Origin: Frankiales bacterium
Lineage (GTDB): Bacteria > Actinomycetota > Actinomycetes > S36-B12 > CAIYMF01
Direction: 5' to 3'
DNA: 64,000 nucleotides
NCBI GenBank assembly: GCA_016125335.1
Contig: WGLY01000015.1
Location: 1-64,000 of the forward strand
A program made the position numbers and the translations under genes. The notes under the pieces are model-generated. The model ran no database searches. It had not been told where the DNA came from and saw nothing but the letters and a program-made list of their open reading frames with translations. Shown one piece after another: positions 1 through 15,469 of the stretch (positions within the stretch are counted from its first letter, which is position 1; the number at the start of each line of letters is the position of its first letter).

Positions 1-1421
<1,421 letters not shown>

Positions 1422-1589
1422 GTCTATTGGTACGCCGGAGGAATAGTCCGGCAGTGACCGACTGAAGAGTTCCTGGCATGGATCGAGCTTGCTCGATCAA
1501 TACCAAAGGAAATTACTTACCTGTTCGACGAGCAGTCCCGGCGGGATCGCCGGCGCCACCCGTCGGACGGGGTTTGTTGGCATCGATAG

Positions 1590-1615
1590 TTGACACGCTG
1601 TTGAGTTCTCAAGGA
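1590..1615 (-). promoter_or_regulatory. rRNA leader element upstream of 16S
   Basis: On the minus strand this reads CCTTGAGAACTCAACAGCG followed by TGTCAA. I recognise this sequence as the conserved element found in actinobacterial rRNA leaders, where it is linked to antitermination or RNA processing. It sits about 170 nt upstream of the 16S 5' end and downstream of both promoters, as expected. The precise function is known only by analogy. Confidence 0.7.
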
Positions 1616-1677
1616 GCGGGCGCGCACCATGGACTCGCACCGAGGTCTCGGTGAGGGCCTTCCGGGGCAACTCGCCT

Positions 1678-1706
1678 AACTTAGCGGAGCGGCTTCGCCG
1701 GGTCAA
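1678..1706 (-). promoter_or_regulatory. rRNA promoter P2
   Basis: Minus strand: -35 TTGACC (1706-1701), 17-nt spacer, -10 TAAGTT (1683-1678). This is a near-consensus sigma-A-type promoter placed about 250 nt upstream of the 16S 5' end. It is the promoter closest to the gene. The rest of 1421-1993 holds the leader element, promoter P1 and the tyrS downstream hairpin; I see no gene in it. Confidence 0.75.
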
Positions 1707-1856
1707 ACCGGGCGGAGTGCTCCGTGTCCCGCCCCGCCGGAGCGGGCGCGCCACGGAGCGGAGACCCTCTCGGGCCTGCTCTGAGGCGGTGGGAGCCGAC
1801 CCCGGGACCGGCCACCGAGTCGGTGTCCGTTCCTCCCTGACGGGCTGACGTCGTGA

Positions 1857-1886
1857 ACATTAGGCGGGGGCCCCGCGCCGCGTCAA
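1857..1886 (-). promoter_or_regulatory. rRNA promoter P1 (tandem, upstream)
   Basis: Minus strand: -35 TTGACG (1886-1881), 18-nt spacer, -10 TAATGT (1862-1857). It lies about 180 nt upstream of P2, giving the tandem promoter arrangement usual for rRNA operons. It starts about 108 nt beyond the tyrS stop codon, so the rRNA operon has its own promoters and does not need read-through from tyrS. Confidence 0.7.
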
Positions 1887-1923
1887 ATCGGCCCCCTGCC
1901 CGCCGCCGCCGTCTGGCTCGCAA

Positions 1924-1956
1924 CGCGGGATCCGTTGCGGCACAAGGGATCCCGCG
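1924..1956 (-). terminator. Hairpin downstream of tyrS
   Basis: A perfect 10-bp stem (CGCGGGATCC, 1924-1933, with 1947-1956) closes a 13-nt loop, starting 38 nt after the tyrS stop. There is no T-run, which is usual for high-GC actinobacterial terminators. It would separate the arg-tyrS operon from the rRNA operon that follows on the same strand. Confidence 0.5.
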
Positions 1957-1993
1957 GCACGGGTCAGAAGCCCCGCCGGTGCGGCACAGGGCC

Positions 1994-3379
1994 TCAGGAG
2001 TCGGCGAGCCGGATGCCGCCGATGTGACGCCGACCACGTCGCAGCAGCACCCACCGCCCGTGGAGCAGGTCGGCGTCGGTGAGCACGGCCGCCTCGTCGG
2101 TGACGCGGACGTTGGACACCGACGCTCCCCCCTCGGCGATCGTGCGCCGGGCCGCGCCCTTGCTGGGCGCCAGCCCCGCGCGCGCGAGGGCGTCGGCGAC
2201 GCTGAGACCCGCCGACCAGTCCGCCCGGGACACCTCCGCGTGCGGGGCCTCCGCGAGCGCTGCCTCGAGCGTGGCCGGGTCGAGGGCGGCGACGTCGCCC
2301 TGGCCGAACAGCGCCCGGGCGGCCGCGTCGACCTTGTCGCGCTCGGCCCGCCCGTGCACCAGGTCGGTGAGCTCCTCGGCCAGCGCCCGCTGCGCCTCGC
2401 GCGCCTGGGGCCGCTCGCGCAGCGAGGCCTCGAGCGCCTCGATCTCCTCCCGGCCGCGGAAGGAGAACAGCCGCAGCATGGTGGGGACGAGCGCGTCCTC
2501 GGTGTTGAGCCAGAACTGGAAGAAGGCCCAGGGCGAGGTCAGGCCGGCGTCGAGCCACACCGTGCCGCTCTCGGTCTTGCCGAACTTGGTGCCGTCGGCC
2601 TTCGTGACCAGCGGCGTGGTGACCGCGTGCACGTGGTGGCCGGTCACGCGGCGCACGAGGTCGACCCCGGCCACGATGTTGCCCCACTGGTCCGAGCCCC
2701 CGGTCTGCAGCGTGCACCCGTGGCGCAGGTGCAGCTGGAGGTAGTCGTAGGACTGGAGCAGCTGGTAGCTGAACTCGGTGTAGGAGATCCCCGGGCCGGC
2801 GAGCCGGGCGGCGACCGCCTCGCGGTCGAGCATGCGGTTGACGCTGAAGTGCTTGCCGACGTCGCGGAGGAAGTCGAGCGTGGACAGGCCCTGGGTCCAC
2901 TCGTAGTTGTTGACCATCACGGCGGCGTTGCCGGGCGCCTCGAAGTCGAAGAAGCGCTCGAGCTGGGCCCGGATGCGCTCGACCCAGGCGTGGACGACGT
3001 CGGCCTCGTTGAGGGTGCGCTCGCCGGACTCCTTCGGGTCGCCGATCATCCCGGTGGCGCCGCCGACCAGCGCCAGCGGGCGGTGCCCGGCGAGCTGGAA
3101 GCGGCGCACCGTGAGGATCTGGAGCAGGTTGCCGAAGTGCAGGCTCGGCGCCGTGGGGTCGAAGCCGCAGTAGAGCGTCACCGGGCCGGCGGCGGCCTCG
3201 GCGCGCAGCGCCTCCAGGTCGGTGGACACCGCCACCAGCCCTCGCCACTGCAGCTCGTCCACCACCCCCACGCGTGCCCGGGCGGCCGGGTCGAGGGCGT
3301 CGAGGTCGAGCGGGCCGGCCGCGCCCGAGGAGTCCTGGTCGGCCACGGCGTCCCCGGGCACGGTGTCCTGCGTCGTCAC
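1994..3379 (-). CDS. tyrS: Tyrosyl-tRNA synthetase
   Basis: Class I aminoacyl-tRNA synthetase that charges tRNA-Tyr; about 461 residues, near the family norm once a roughly 40-residue N-terminal extension is counted. Visible: the HIGH-type motif HFGN (residues 81-84) after [11 protein letters not shown], a KFGKT version of KMSKS near residue 270, and a C-terminal S4 RNA-binding domain. I chose the GTG at 3379 because it overlaps the mpg stop (GTGA) and has GAGG 9 nt upstream. An ATG at 3388 in the same frame abuts the GAGG directly and is less likely. It is the last gene of the arg-mpg-tyrS run, before the rRNA operon. Function is very secure; only the start is in doubt. Confidence 0.96.
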   Translation of the reverse strand: MTTQDTVPGDAVADQDSSGAAGPLDLDALDPAARARVGVVDELQWRGLVAVSTDLEALRAEAAAGPVTLYCGFDPTAPSLHFGNLLQILTVRRFQLAGHRPLALVGGATGMIGDPKESGERTLNEADVVHAWVERIRAQLERFFDFEAPGNAAVMVNNYEWTQGLSTLDFLRDVGKHFSVNRMLDREAVAARLAGPGISYTEFSYQLLQSYDYLQLHLRHGCTLQTGGSDQWGNIVAGVDLVRRVTGHHVHAVTTPLVTKADGTKFGKTESGTVWLDAGLTSPWAFFQFWLNTEDALVPTMLRLFSFRGREEIEALEASLRERPQAREAQRALAEELTDLVHGRAERDKVDAAARALFGQGDVAALDPATLEAALAEAPHAEVSRADWSAGLSVADALARAGLAPSKGAARRTIAEGGASVSNVRVTDEAAVLTDADLLHGRWVLLRRGRRHIGGIRLADS

Positions 3380-4020
3380 GGCGCCCATCCTCGCGTACGC
3401 CGCACCACGCCGGCACCGGGGTTGGCCCGCCGCGGCGGGCTCACGTGCGGGTCGCCGGCGAGCAGGAAGCGCCACGGGGTCTCGACGCCGCGCGTGAGCC
3501 CCACCCGGGGTCCGGTGGCCACGGCGTCGTCGGCGACGGGCGATCCGCGGCGCAGGGTGAGCGCCCCGCCGGGCCGGGTGACGTCGAGGTCGTTCCACCC
3601 GGCGTCGAGGCCCAGCGCGGCGGCGAGGTTGGCCGGGCCCGAGGCCAGCCGCACGTCCGGGGTGCCGGCGCGGCGCCGCGCCCGCGCCAGCTCCAGCCCG
3701 TCGACCACCTCGCCGGCGCGCAGGAGCACCGCGGACGCGGTGCCGGGCGGCAGGCAGACGACGTTGAGCGCCCAGTGCATCCCGTAGGAGAAGTAAACGT
3801 AGGACCGCCCGGGCGGGCCGTACATGACCCGCGTGCGCGGGGTCGGCCCGCGCCAGGCGTGCGAGGCGGGGTCGGCCTCGCCGGCGTAGGCCTCCACCTC
3901 GACCAGCCGGACCGCGACGACGCCGTGCTCGGTCGTGGACCGCACCACGGCCCCGACCAGCTCGCGCGCCACCTGCGGGGCGGGCCGGTCGTAGAAGGAC
4001 CGCGGGAGGACGCCGGCCAC
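3376..4020 (-). CDS. 3-methyladenine DNA glycosylase (AAG/MPG family)
   Basis: Base-excision repair glycosylase that removes alkylated purines. 214 residues, typical for bacterial Aag homologues. Recognisable elements are the [17 protein letters not shown] block with the catalytic Glu and the DxASH element, [19 protein letters not shown], and [13 protein letters not shown]. The start ATG at 4020 lies 13 nt after the argH stop, and its stop overlaps the chosen tyrS start by 4 nt. It probably rides on the arginine transcript. Nothing suggests a role in arginine metabolism; the placement between argH and tyrS looks positional. Confidence 0.93.
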   Translation of the reverse strand: MAGVLPRSFYDRPAPQVARELVGAVVRSTTEHGVVAVRLVEVEAYAGEADPASHAWRGPTPRTRVMYGPPGRSYVYFSYGMHWALNVVCLPPGTASAVLLRAGEVVDGLELARARRRAGTPDVRLASGPANLAAALGLDAGWNDLDVTRPGGALTLRRGSPVADDAVATGPRVGLTRGVETPWRFLLAGDPHVSPPRRANPGAGVVRRTRGWAP

Positions 4021-4033
4021 GCGGGTGCCCGGG

Positions 4034-6665
<2,632 letters not shown>

Positions 6666-6708
6666 GGTCGTCCCTCTTTCGTCGTCTGTCGTGCTGCGGT
6701 TGCGGGGG

Positions 6709-7212
6709 TCATCGCCCGTTCTCCGCGAGGCTCAGCATCGCAGCGACGACGTCGCTGCCGCCCTGGGGGTCGCGGGTCACGAGGAGGACGGTGTCGTCGC
6801 CGGCGACGGTGCCGAGCACCGTGGGCAGGACGGTGTGGTCGATGGCGGAGGCCAGGAACTGGGCAGCCCCGGGCGGGGTCCGCAGCACGACCAGGTTGGC
6901 CGAGCTGTCGGCGGAGACCAGCACCTCGGAGGCGACCCGGGCCAGCCGGGCCACGGCCGCCTCGTCCGCGACGGCCGCCACCGGCGAGGCGTCCCCGCCC
7001 TGGCCGGGGACGGCGTACACGAGGGACCCGTCGGGACCGGGCACCTTGGTCGCGCCGAGGTCGTCGAGGTCGCGCGACAGGGTGGCCTGGGTGACCGAGA
7101 CCCCGTCGGCGGCCAGCAGCTCCGCCAGGCGCGCCTGGTTGGGCACGGCGTGGTGCTCGAGCAGGTCGACGATGCGCGCCCGCCGGGCGTTCTTGGTCGC
7201 GGGGGCGCTCAT
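6709..7212 (-). CDS. argR: Arginine repressor ArgR
   Basis: Arginine-responsive DNA-binding regulator, 167 residues. The N-terminal winged helix contains [15 protein letters not shown] (about 39-53), the recognition region of the ArgR/AhrC family. The C-terminal hexamerisation and arginine-binding domain ends with [12 protein letters not shown] (135-146), the conserved arginine-contact segment. ATG overlaps the argD stop (ATGA). Encoded inside the operon it is expected to repress; the likely operator is the palindrome ahead of argC at 11577-11610. Confidence 0.97.
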   Translation of the reverse strand: MSAPATKNARRARIVDLLEHHAVPNQARLAELLAADGVSVTQATLSRDLDDLGATKVPGPDGSLVYAVPGQGGDASPVAAVADEAAVARLARVASEVLVSADSSANLVVLRTPPGAAQFLASAIDHTVLPTVLGTVAGDDTVLLVTRDPQGGSDVVAAMLSLAENGR

Positions 7213-8435
7213 GCGGCGGCGTCCAGCACGGCGGGGAGCGCGGCCACGAAGGAGTCCGCCTCCGCCTCGGTGAGCACCAGCGGCGGGGCGAGGCGGATCG
7301 ACGTGGGGCGCACGGCGTTCACCAGGAAGCCGGCCTCGGGGGCCGCCGCCTCGACGGCGGCGGCCACCGGCTGCGCGAGCTCGAGGGCGCGCCAGAGGCC
7401 CACGCCGCGGTGCGCCGCGAGCAGCGGATGGTCGACGGCGTCGAACGCGGCGGCCCACCGCTCCCCCGTCGCGCGGACGTGCTCGAGCAGGCCCTCCTCG
7501 TCGATGGTGCGCAGCACCGCGAGCGCGGCCGCGCACGACACCGGGTTGCCGCCGAAGGTGGACCCGTGGTCGCCGGGGGTCAGCACCTCCGCGGCGGCGC
7601 CGGTGGCGAGCACCGCCCCGATCGGCAGGCCGCCGCCGAGGCCCTTGGCGAGGGTCACGACGTCCGGCACCACGCCCTGCGCCGCGCTCATGAGCCACTC
7701 GCCGGCGCGGCCGATCCCGGACTGCACCTCGTCCACGACGAGCAGCGCCCCTGCGCCGTCGGCGATCTGGCGCACCGAGGCGAGGTAGCCCGGCGGCGGG
7801 ACGACGACCCCCGCCTCGCCCTGCACCGGCTCCACGATCACCGCCGCCGTGCGGTCGGTGACCGCGGCCCGCATCGCGGCGAGGTCGCCGAACTCGACGA
7901 ACGTGACCGGGCCGGGGAGCGGCTCGAACGGGGCCCGCTTGGCGGGGCTGCCGGTGACCGACAGCGCCCCGAGCGTGCGCCCGTGGAACCCGCCGTGGGT
8001 GGCCACCACCTCGGTGCGCAGCCCCTGCGTGCGCTTGCGCACGATCTTGAGCGCGGCCTCGTTGGCGGTGGCGCCGTCCTGGCAGAGGAACACCCGGGTG
8101 CGCCCGGGCAGCATCGAGGCGAGCCGCTCGGCGAGCGCGACGCCGGGCTCGTGGATCGCGAGGTTGCTGGTGTGCGCGAGTGTCGCGACCTGGCGGGCGA
8201 CAGCCTCGACGACGGCGGGGTGCGCGTGGCCCAGGGAGCTCACCGCGATGCCGCCCACGAGGTCGAGGTAGCGGCGGCCGTCGACGTCCCACACGGTCGA
8301 GCCCTCGCCCCGCGCCAGCGCCAGCGGCGGCGTGCCGTAGTTGCGCATCATGACCGCGTCCCAGCGCGCCTGGAGCGCCGCGGTGGCGGGGGCCGACGTC
8401 GGGGTGACCGTCGTGCCGCTGGGGTGCGTGGTCAT
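7209..8435 (-). CDS. argD: Acetylornithine aminotransferase
   Basis: PLP-dependent class III aminotransferase that converts N-acetylglutamate semialdehyde to N-acetylornithine. 408 residues. Key residues seen: [13 protein letters not shown] (233-245) with the PLP-ring Asp, and the Schiff-base Lys264 in [17 protein letters not shown] at 8435 overlaps the argB stop (ATGA), and its own stop overlaps the argR start. Sits in the standard arg operon. May also serve lysine synthesis as succinyl-diaminopimelate transaminase, as in other bacteria; that is family knowledge, not shown here. Confidence 0.97.
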   Translation of the reverse strand: MTTHPSGTTVTPTSAPATAALQARWDAVMMRNYGTPPLALARGEGSTVWDVDGRRYLDLVGGIAVSSLGHAHPAVVEAVARQVATLAHTSNLAIHEPGVALAERLASMLPGRTRVFLCQDGATANEAALKIVRKRTQGLRTEVVATHGGFHGRTLGALSVTGSPAKRAPFEPLPGPVTFVEFGDLAAMRAAVTDRTAAVIVEPVQGEAGVVVPPPGYLASVRQIADGAGALLVVDEVQSGIGRAGEWLMSAAQGVVPDVVTLAKGLGGGLPIGAVLATGAAAEVLTPGDHGSTFGGNPVSCAAALAVLRTIDEEGLLEHVRATGERWAAAFDAVDHPLLAAHRGVGLWRALELAQPVAAAVEAAAPEAGFLVNAVRPTSIRLAPPLVLTEAEADSFVAALPAVLDAAA

Positions 8436-9391
8436 GCCTGCTCCGCCTCGTCCTCGAACAGCGGGGCGTGGTCGGGCAGCACCATCGTGCCCACGCCCGC
8501 CGTGGTGACCACCTCGAGCAGCACGGCGTGCGGCAGCCGCCCGTCGATCACGTGCGCCCGGGGGACGCCGCCGCGGACCGCCCGCGCGCACGCCTCCATC
8601 TTCGGCACCATGCCGCTCGACAGCGTCGGCAGCATCGTCTCGAGCTCCCCCACGGCGATGCGCCGGATCACCTCGTCGCTGGCCGGCCAGTCCGCGTAGA
8701 GGCCCTCGACGTCGGTGAGCACGACGAGCTTGTCGGCGCGCAGCGCGACGGCGAGCGCGGCCGCCGCGGTGTCGGCGTTGACGTTGTAGACCGCGCCGTC
8801 GGCGCCCCGGGCCACGGAGGACACGACGGGCACCAGGCCGTCGTCGAGCAGCCGCAGCACGAAGTCGGGGCGCACGTCGACCACCTCGCCCACGAGCCCG
8901 ACGTCGACGGTCTCGCCCTCGACCACCACGCCCCGGCGCTCTGCCGTGAACAGGTGCGCGTCCTCGCCCGAGAGCCCCACGGCGTACGGCCCGTGGGCGT
9001 TGAGCAGCCCGACGACCTCCCGCTGCACCTGGCCGGTGAGCACCATGCGCACGACGTCCATGGCCTCGGGGCTGGTCACGCGGTAGCCGCCGCGGAACTC
9101 CCCCGGGATCCCGAGGCGCTCGAGCATCGTGCTGATCTGCGGGCCGCCACCGTGGACCACCACCGGCCGCAGGCCCGCCATGCGCAGGAACATCACGTCG
9201 GCCGCGAAGGCCTCGCCCAGCGCGCGGTCGACCATGGCGTTGCCGCCGTACTTGAGCACGACCGTGGCGCCGTGGAAGCGCTCGAGCCAGGGCAGGGCCT
9301 CGGCGAGCACCGACGCCTTGAGCAGCGCCGCCTCCCGCTCCGCCGCGTGCGAGGCGGCAGAGCCGACCGGGCCGCCGGTCGTGGTGCTCAT
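8432..9391 (-). CDS. argB: Acetylglutamate kinase
   Basis: Phosphorylates N-acetylglutamate, the second committed arginine step and usually the arginine-inhibited one. 319 residues. Amino-acid-kinase fold motifs: LKYGGNAM (phosphate loop), [11 protein letters not shown], and [13 protein letters not shown] toward the C-terminus. ATG at 9391 overlaps the argJ stop (ATGA). An N-terminal stretch of about 40 residues precedes the kinase core, which in arginine-inhibited enzymes forms the helix that builds the hexamer; feedback inhibition is therefore plausible but inferred. Confidence 0.97.
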   Translation of the reverse strand: MSTTTGGPVGSAASHAAEREAALLKASVLAEALPWLERFHGATVVLKYGGNAMVDRALGEAFAADVMFLRMAGLRPVVVHGGGPQISTMLERLGIPGEFRGGYRVTSPEAMDVVRMVLTGQVQREVVGLLNAHGPYAVGLSGEDAHLFTAERRGVVVEGETVDVGLVGEVVDVRPDFVLRLLDDGLVPVVSSVARGADGAVYNVNADTAAAALAVALRADKLVVLTDVEGLYADWPASDEVIRRIAVGELETMLPTLSSGMVPKMEACARAVRGGVPRAHVIDGRLPHAVLLEVVTTAGVGTMVLPDHAPLFEDEAEQA

Positions 9392-10539
9392 GTGGAGTAC
9401 GCCGAGTTCTCGTGCACGTACTCGGCCGTGAGGTCGTTGGTCCACACGGTGGCCGACTCCGTGCCCGCGCGCAGGTCCACCGTGACGACCACCTCGCGCG
9501 CGCTCATGTCGACCAGATCGCGGTCCTCGCCCGTGGCGCCGTCGCGGCAGACCCACACCCCGTTGATCGCGACGTCGACGGCGTCCGGCTCGAACGCGGC
9601 GTCGGTCATCCCGAGCTCGGCCAGGATGCGGCCCCAGTTGGGGTCCTCGCCGTGGATCGCGCACTTGACCAGGTTCGCCCGCGCGATCGCCCGTCCGGCC
9701 CCGACGGCGTCGGCCTCCGTGGCCGCGCGCACCACGTCGATGCGGATGTCCTTGCTGGCCCCCTCGGCGTCGGCCACGAGAGCGCGGGCGAGGGCCGCGC
9801 ACACGCGGCCCACGGCCTCGAGCAGGGCGTCGTGTCCGGGCGCGACGCCGGAGGCGCCGCTCGCGAGCAGCAGCACGGTGTCGTTGGTCGAGGTGCACCC
9901 GTCGGAGTCCACGCGGTCGAAGGTGGTGCGGGTGGCCTCGCGCAGCACCGCGTCGAGCGAGGCGGCGTCGGCGACGGCGTCGGTGGTCAGCACCACCAGC
10001 ATCGTGGCGAGCGAGGGCGCGAGCATGCCCGCGCCCTTGGCCATCCCGCCCACCGTGAACCCGTCGCCCGAGGCCACCGCCGTCTTGGGGACCGAGTCCG
10101 TGGTCATGATCGCGGTGGCCGCGTCCGCGCCGCCGTCGGCAGCGAGGGACGCGTGGGCGTCGTCGAGGCCGGCCACCAGGCGGTCCATCGGCAGCCGGAC
10201 GCCGATCAGTCCGGTCGAGCACACCGCGACGTCGCCGGCCCCGATCCCGAGCAGGCCGCCCACGTGCTCGGCGGTGCGGTGGGTGTCGAGGAAGCCGTCC
10301 GAGCCGGTGCAGGCGTTGGCGCCGCCGGAGTTCAGGGCCACCGCGCGCACGACGCCGGCGCGCAGCACCTGCTGCGACCAGAGCACGGGCGCGGCCTTGA
10401 CCCGGTTGCGGGTGAAGACGCCCGCGGCCGCGTGCTGCGGCCCGTCGTTGACCACGAGCGCGACGTCGGGCGCCCCGGAGGACTTCAGGCCGGCCGCCAC
10501 CCCGGCCGCCCGGAAGCCGGCGGCGGCGGTGACGCTCAC
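9388..10539 (-). CDS. argJ: Bifunctional ornithine acetyltransferase/N-acetylglutamate synthase
   Basis: Recycles the acetyl group from N-acetylornithine to glutamate (and may make N-acetylglutamate from acetyl-CoA). 383 residues. The precursor self-cleaves before the nucleophilic Thr; here that is Thr179 in PSLATML. Other blocks: [10 protein letters not shown] (70-79) and CSTGLIG (107-113). GTG at 10539 overlaps the argC stop (GTGA). No argE or argA is seen in the window, consistent with the cyclic acetyl pathway. Whether it is mono- or bifunctional cannot be told from sequence. Confidence 0.97.
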   Translation of the reverse strand: MSVTAAAGFRAAGVAAGLKSSGAPDVALVVNDGPQHAAAGVFTRNRVKAAPVLWSQQVLRAGVVRAVALNSGGANACTGSDGFLDTHRTAEHVGGLLGIGAGDVAVCSTGLIGVRLPMDRLVAGLDDAHASLAADGGADAATAIMTTDSVPKTAVASGDGFTVGGMAKGAGMLAPSLATMLVVLTTDAVADAASLDAVLREATRTTFDRVDSDGCTSTNDTVLLLASGASGVAPGHDALLEAVGRVCAALARALVADAEGASKDIRIDVVRAATEADAVGAGRAIARANLVKCAIHGEDPNWGRILAELGMTDAAFEPDAVDVAINGVWVCRDGATGEDRDLVDMSAREVVVTVDLRAGTESATVWTNDLTAEYVHENSAYST

Positions 10540-11576
10540 GGCGCGACCCCGATCGCGGTGAGCCCCGCGGTCTCGGGCAGCCCCAGCGCGAGGTTGGCGT
10601 TCTGCACCGCGGCCCCGGCCGCGCCCTTGACCAGGTTGTCGATCGCGGAGACGACCACGGCGCGCCCCGAGTGCGGGTCGGCGGCGGCCTGCAGGTGCAC
10701 CGAGTTCGCCCCGAGGGTGGCCCCGGTCTGCGGCCACGCGCCGGGGGGCAGCACCGTCACGAACGGCTCGTCGGCGTACGCCGCATGCAGCACCTCGTGC
10801 AGCTCCTCGGTGCCCGCGGGCCCGGCGAGGCGCGCGGTGGAGGTCGCCAGGATCCCGCGCGGCATCGGCGCGAGCACCGGGGTGAACGACACCGTCACGG
10901 GCTCGCCGGCCACCTCGCCGAGCCCCTGCTCCATCTCCGGCGTGTGCTGGTGCACGCCGCCGGCCTTGTACGTCGAGAGCTGGCCCATCACGGTGCTCGC
11001 CAGCAGCGCGTCGCTCGGCTTGCGGCCGGCCCCGGTGGTGCCCGACGCCGCGACCACCACGACGTCGTGGGGCTCGACCAGCCCTGCCTGCAGCAGCGGG
11101 GCGAGCCCGAGGATCACCCCCGTCGGGTAGCAGCCCGGGTTGGCCACACGGCGCGAGGCCGCGACCTGCTCGCGGTGGCCGGCGAGCTCGGGCATGCCGT
11201 AGGTCCAGTGGCCGGCGTAGTGACCGCCGTAGTACGTCGTCCAGGCCGCGTCGTCCTCGAGCCGGTGGTCGGCGCCGAGGTCGATCACCACCGTGTCGGC
11301 CGGGAGCCGGGCGGCGACGGCGCCGGACTCGCCGTGCGGCAGGGCGAGGAAGACGACGTCCGCCTCGGCCAGCGCGTCGGGGTCGGTCGGCAGGAACGTG
11401 CGCTCGCCGAGCGCGGCGAGGCCGGGGTGCAGGTCGCCGACGCGGGCGCCGGCGCTGCCCGCGGCCATGAGCGGACCCACCTCGAGGTGGGGATGGCCGA
11501 GCAGCAGGCGCACGACCTCGCCACCGGCGTAGCCGGAGGCGCCGACGACGGCCGCGACGAGGGGGGCGGTGCTCAC
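10536..11576 (-). CDS. argC: N-acetyl-gamma-glutamyl-phosphate reductase
   Basis: NADPH-dependent reduction of N-acetylglutamyl phosphate. 346 residues, normal. NADP-binding GASGYAGGE (12-20) and catalytic Cys149 in [10 protein letters not shown]. First gene of the arginine operon. The start is GTG at 11576; it has no Shine-Dalgarno and lies 6 nt after a TATATT -10-like hexamer, so translation from a leaderless transcript is likely. Only 46 nt separate it from the pheT stop, and that gap holds the operator-like palindrome. Confidence 0.97.
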   Translation of the reverse strand: MSTAPLVAAVVGASGYAGGEVVRLLLGHPHLEVGPLMAAGSAGARVGDLHPGLAALGERTFLPTDPDALAEADVVFLALPHGESGAVAARLPADTVVIDLGADHRLEDDAAWTTYYGGHYAGHWTYGMPELAGHREQVAASRRVANPGCYPTGVILGLAPLLQAGLVEPHDVVVVAASGTTGAGRKPSDALLASTVMGQLSTYKAGGVHQHTPEMEQGLGEVAGEPVTVSFTPVLAPMPRGILATSTARLAGPAGTEELHEVLHAAYADEPFVTVLPPGAWPQTGATLGANSVHLQAAADPHSGRAVVVSAIDNLVKGAAGAAVQNANLALGLPETAGLTAIGVAP

Positions 11577-11610
11577 CCCGGCAATATACACATATTCCGA
11601 TATTGCCGGG
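11577..11610 (-). promoter_or_regulatory. arg operon promoter with ArgR-type palindrome
   Basis: Perfect 11-bp inverted repeat CCCGGCAATAT (11577-11587) and ATATTGCCGGG (11600-11610) around a 12-nt centre. Inside it, AATAT-ACAC-ATATT (11583-11596) is a 5-4-5 palindrome with the spacing of an ARG box. On the minus strand TATATT (11588-11583) is a -10-like hexamer exactly 6 nt before the argC GTG, so the operator would cover the promoter and start site. No convincing -35 is seen. Binding by ArgR (6709-7212) is inferred. Confidence 0.65.
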
Positions 11611-11622
11611 AGCCGGGGGGGT

Positions 11623-14141
11623 TCAGCCGCGCAGCACCGCGCCCACGGCCGCGCCGGCCGCGGCCACCGCCGCGTCGCGCGCGGCGACGACCTCCTCGAC
11701 GGTGAGCGTGCGGTCCGGGGCGCGGAAGCGCAGGGCGAAGGCCAGCGACCGGCGACCCTCCCCCACCTGCTCGCCGGTGTAGACGTCGAAGAGCCGCACC
11801 GACTCCAGCAGCTCGCCCGCGCCCGCCTCGAGGGCGGCCTGCACCGCCGCCGCGGGCACGCCGGCGTCCACGACGAGCGCGACGTCCTCCTTGGCGACCG
11901 GGTACGACGAGAGCGGCCCGGGTCGCACGACGCCGCCCGAGACGGCGATGAGCGCACCGAGGTCGAGCTCCATGGCCGCGGTGCGCCGGGGCAGCCCGGC
12001 GCTCTCGCACACCCGGGGGGCCAGCTCCCCCGCGTGGCCGACCACCTCGCCGGCCACGACGAGCTCCGCGCAGCGGCCGGGGTGCCACGGGGCCGGGGCG
12101 GTGCCGTGGCGCACCTCGAGCGCGGCGCCCACGGCCGCGGCGACCACGCGGGCCGCCTCGACGGCGTCGGCCCACGAGGCGGGCTCGCCCGGCCCCCACC
12201 AGCCGGAGGGGGTCCGCAGCCCGGCCAGGGCCACCGCCACGTGGTGGGGCTGGTCGGGCAGCAGCCCCTCGAGCGTGGCGAGGTCGGCGTCGGAGGGACG
12301 GCCGAGCACGGAGGGGCGGGGCGGGTCGGTGACCCCGCGCGGGCTCTGGCCCTCCCGCAGCCGGAACACCGAGCCGGTCTCGAACAGCGCGACGTCGGAG
12401 GCGCCCCGGCCCACGTTGCGGCGCAGCGTCGCGAGCAGCCCCGGCAGCAGGGTCGTGCGCAGGGCCGGCTGCTCGTCGGAGAGCGGATTGGCCAGCAGCA
12501 GCGCGGCCCGACGCGGGTCGTCCGCGGGCAGGCCCAGGGCGTCGAGGTCGGCGTCGCCCACGAAGGGGTAGGCGAGCGCCTCGACGTAGCCGGCGGCGGC
12601 CAGGGCGCGCCCCGCGCGCCGGCGAGCCCGCTGGTCCTCGGTGAGGCCGAAGCCGGCCCGGGCCCGGGGCACCGTGGGCGCGATGGCGTCGTAGCCGCCG
12701 AGGCGCAGCACCTCCTCGACGAGGTCGGCCGGGTCGACGAGGTCCGGACGCCAGCTCGGCGGGGTCACCGCGAGGACCGCCGCCGAGGCGTCGGCCACGG
12801 TCGCGCCCACCGCGGCGAGCCGGTCGACGACCACGTCGCGCTCGATGGGGACGCCGGCCACCCGCCCGGGCAGGGCCGGGTCGAGCTCCACCACGACGGG
12901 CTCGCGCGCGGCCTCCACGGCGGTCATCCCGACGTAGCTGCCACCCCCGTGGCGCAGCAGCAGCGCGGCGGCGCGCTCGGAGGCGTACGGCGCGAGGTCG
13001 TGGTCCACGCCGCGCTCGAACCGGCGCGAGGCCTCGCTGGAGAGCTTGTGCCGGCGCGACATGTGGGCGACGGCCGGGGCCGAGAAGTGGGCCGCCTCGA
13101 GCGCGATCTCGCGCGTGGTGTCGTCGACCTCGGTGTCGAGGCCGCCCATCGTGCCGGCCAGCCCGATGGGCCCCCGGTCGTCGGCGATGAGCAGGTCCGC
13201 GGCGTCGAGGGTCCGCTCCACGTGGTCGAGGGTCTCGAGCCGCTCCCCCGGTGCCGCCCGGCGCACGCGGACCGGGCCGCGCAGCTTGGCCCGGTCGAAG
13301 GCGTGCAGGGGCTGGCCCGTCTCGAGCATCACGTAGTTGGTGACGTCGACGGCCAGCGACACGGGCCGCATGCCGCTCATCACGAGGCGTCGGCGCATCC
13401 AGTACGGCGACGGCGCGGCCGGGTCGACGCCCACGAGCGTGCGCAGCGTGAACAGGTCGCAGCCCGCGAGGTCCTCCACGACGCACTCGTGCGCGTCGCC
13501 GGGCACCGGGGCCGGCAGGCCGGCGTCGTCGAGCACCGGGTCGCGGAACGTGGTGCCGTAGCGGGCCGCCAGCTCGCGCGCCACGCCGCGCATCGACAGG
13601 CAGAACCCCATGTCCGGGGTCACCGTCACGTCGAACACGACGTCGCCGAGCCCGACGACGGGACCGGCGTCCGCGCCCACCGCGGCGGTGCCGGGCGGGA
13701 GCACGATGATGCCGTCGTGGTCCTCGCCGAGCCCGAGCTCGCGCTCCGAGCAGATCATGCCGTCGGAGACGTGGCCGTAGGTCTCGCGCGAGGCGATGGC
13801 GAACCCGCCCGCGAGGACGGCGCCGGGGAGGGCGACGACGACGAGGTCGCCGGCGACGAAGTTGCGGGCGCCGCAGACGATCCCGCGCACCCCGGGGGTG
13901 TCCGGGTGGCCGTGCGCGTCGCCGACCTCGACCTGGCACCAGCGGATGGGCTTCTTGAAGCCGGTCAGCTCCTCGATCTCGCGCACCCGGCCGACCACGA
14001 GCGGGCCGGTGACGTCGGCCGCGACGTGGACAGTCTCCTCGAGCTCGAGCCCGGACTCCACGAGGCGCACGCCGATGTCCTCGACGTCGGCGTGCTCGGG
14101 CAGGTCGACGTACTCGCGCAGCCACGACAGGGGGACGCGCA

Positions 14142-14142
<1 letters not shown>
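11623..14142 (-). CDS. pheT: Phenylalanyl-tRNA synthetase beta subunit
   Basis: Beta subunit of the alpha2-beta2 PheRS. 839 residues, normal bacterial length. N-terminal [11 protein letters not shown] is characteristic, followed by the OB-fold tRNA-binding region (about 40-155, with [17 protein letters not shown]), the B3/B4 editing region, B5 ([16 protein letters not shown] area), the catalytic-like domain, and a C-terminal FDX-ACB domain ending in [15 protein letters not shown] at 14142 shares one base with the pheS stop (TGATG), a tight translational coupling that should keep subunit levels equal. Confidence 0.98.
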
Positions 14143-15371
<1,229 letters not shown>

Positions 15372-15384
15372 TCACGACGGGAAC

Positions 15385-15426
15385 GGGCGCGGGTCACGGC
15401 CCGACACTAGGCCGCGACCCGCGCCC
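15385..15426 (-). terminator. Terminator hairpin after the first oxygenase gene
   Basis: Perfect 11-bp inverted repeat GGGCGCGGGTC (15385-15395) and GACCCGCGCCC (15416-15426). The 20-nt loop has its own GGCC/GGCC pairing, so the hairpin can extend. It starts 43 nt beyond the oxygenase stop codon (15470) and precedes the pheS promoter, as expected for a factor-independent terminator without a U-tract. Confidence 0.6.
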
Positions 15427-15469
15427 GGGTCGACCAGGTTGGCGCTCGGCGCGCCACGAGGAGGACGGA

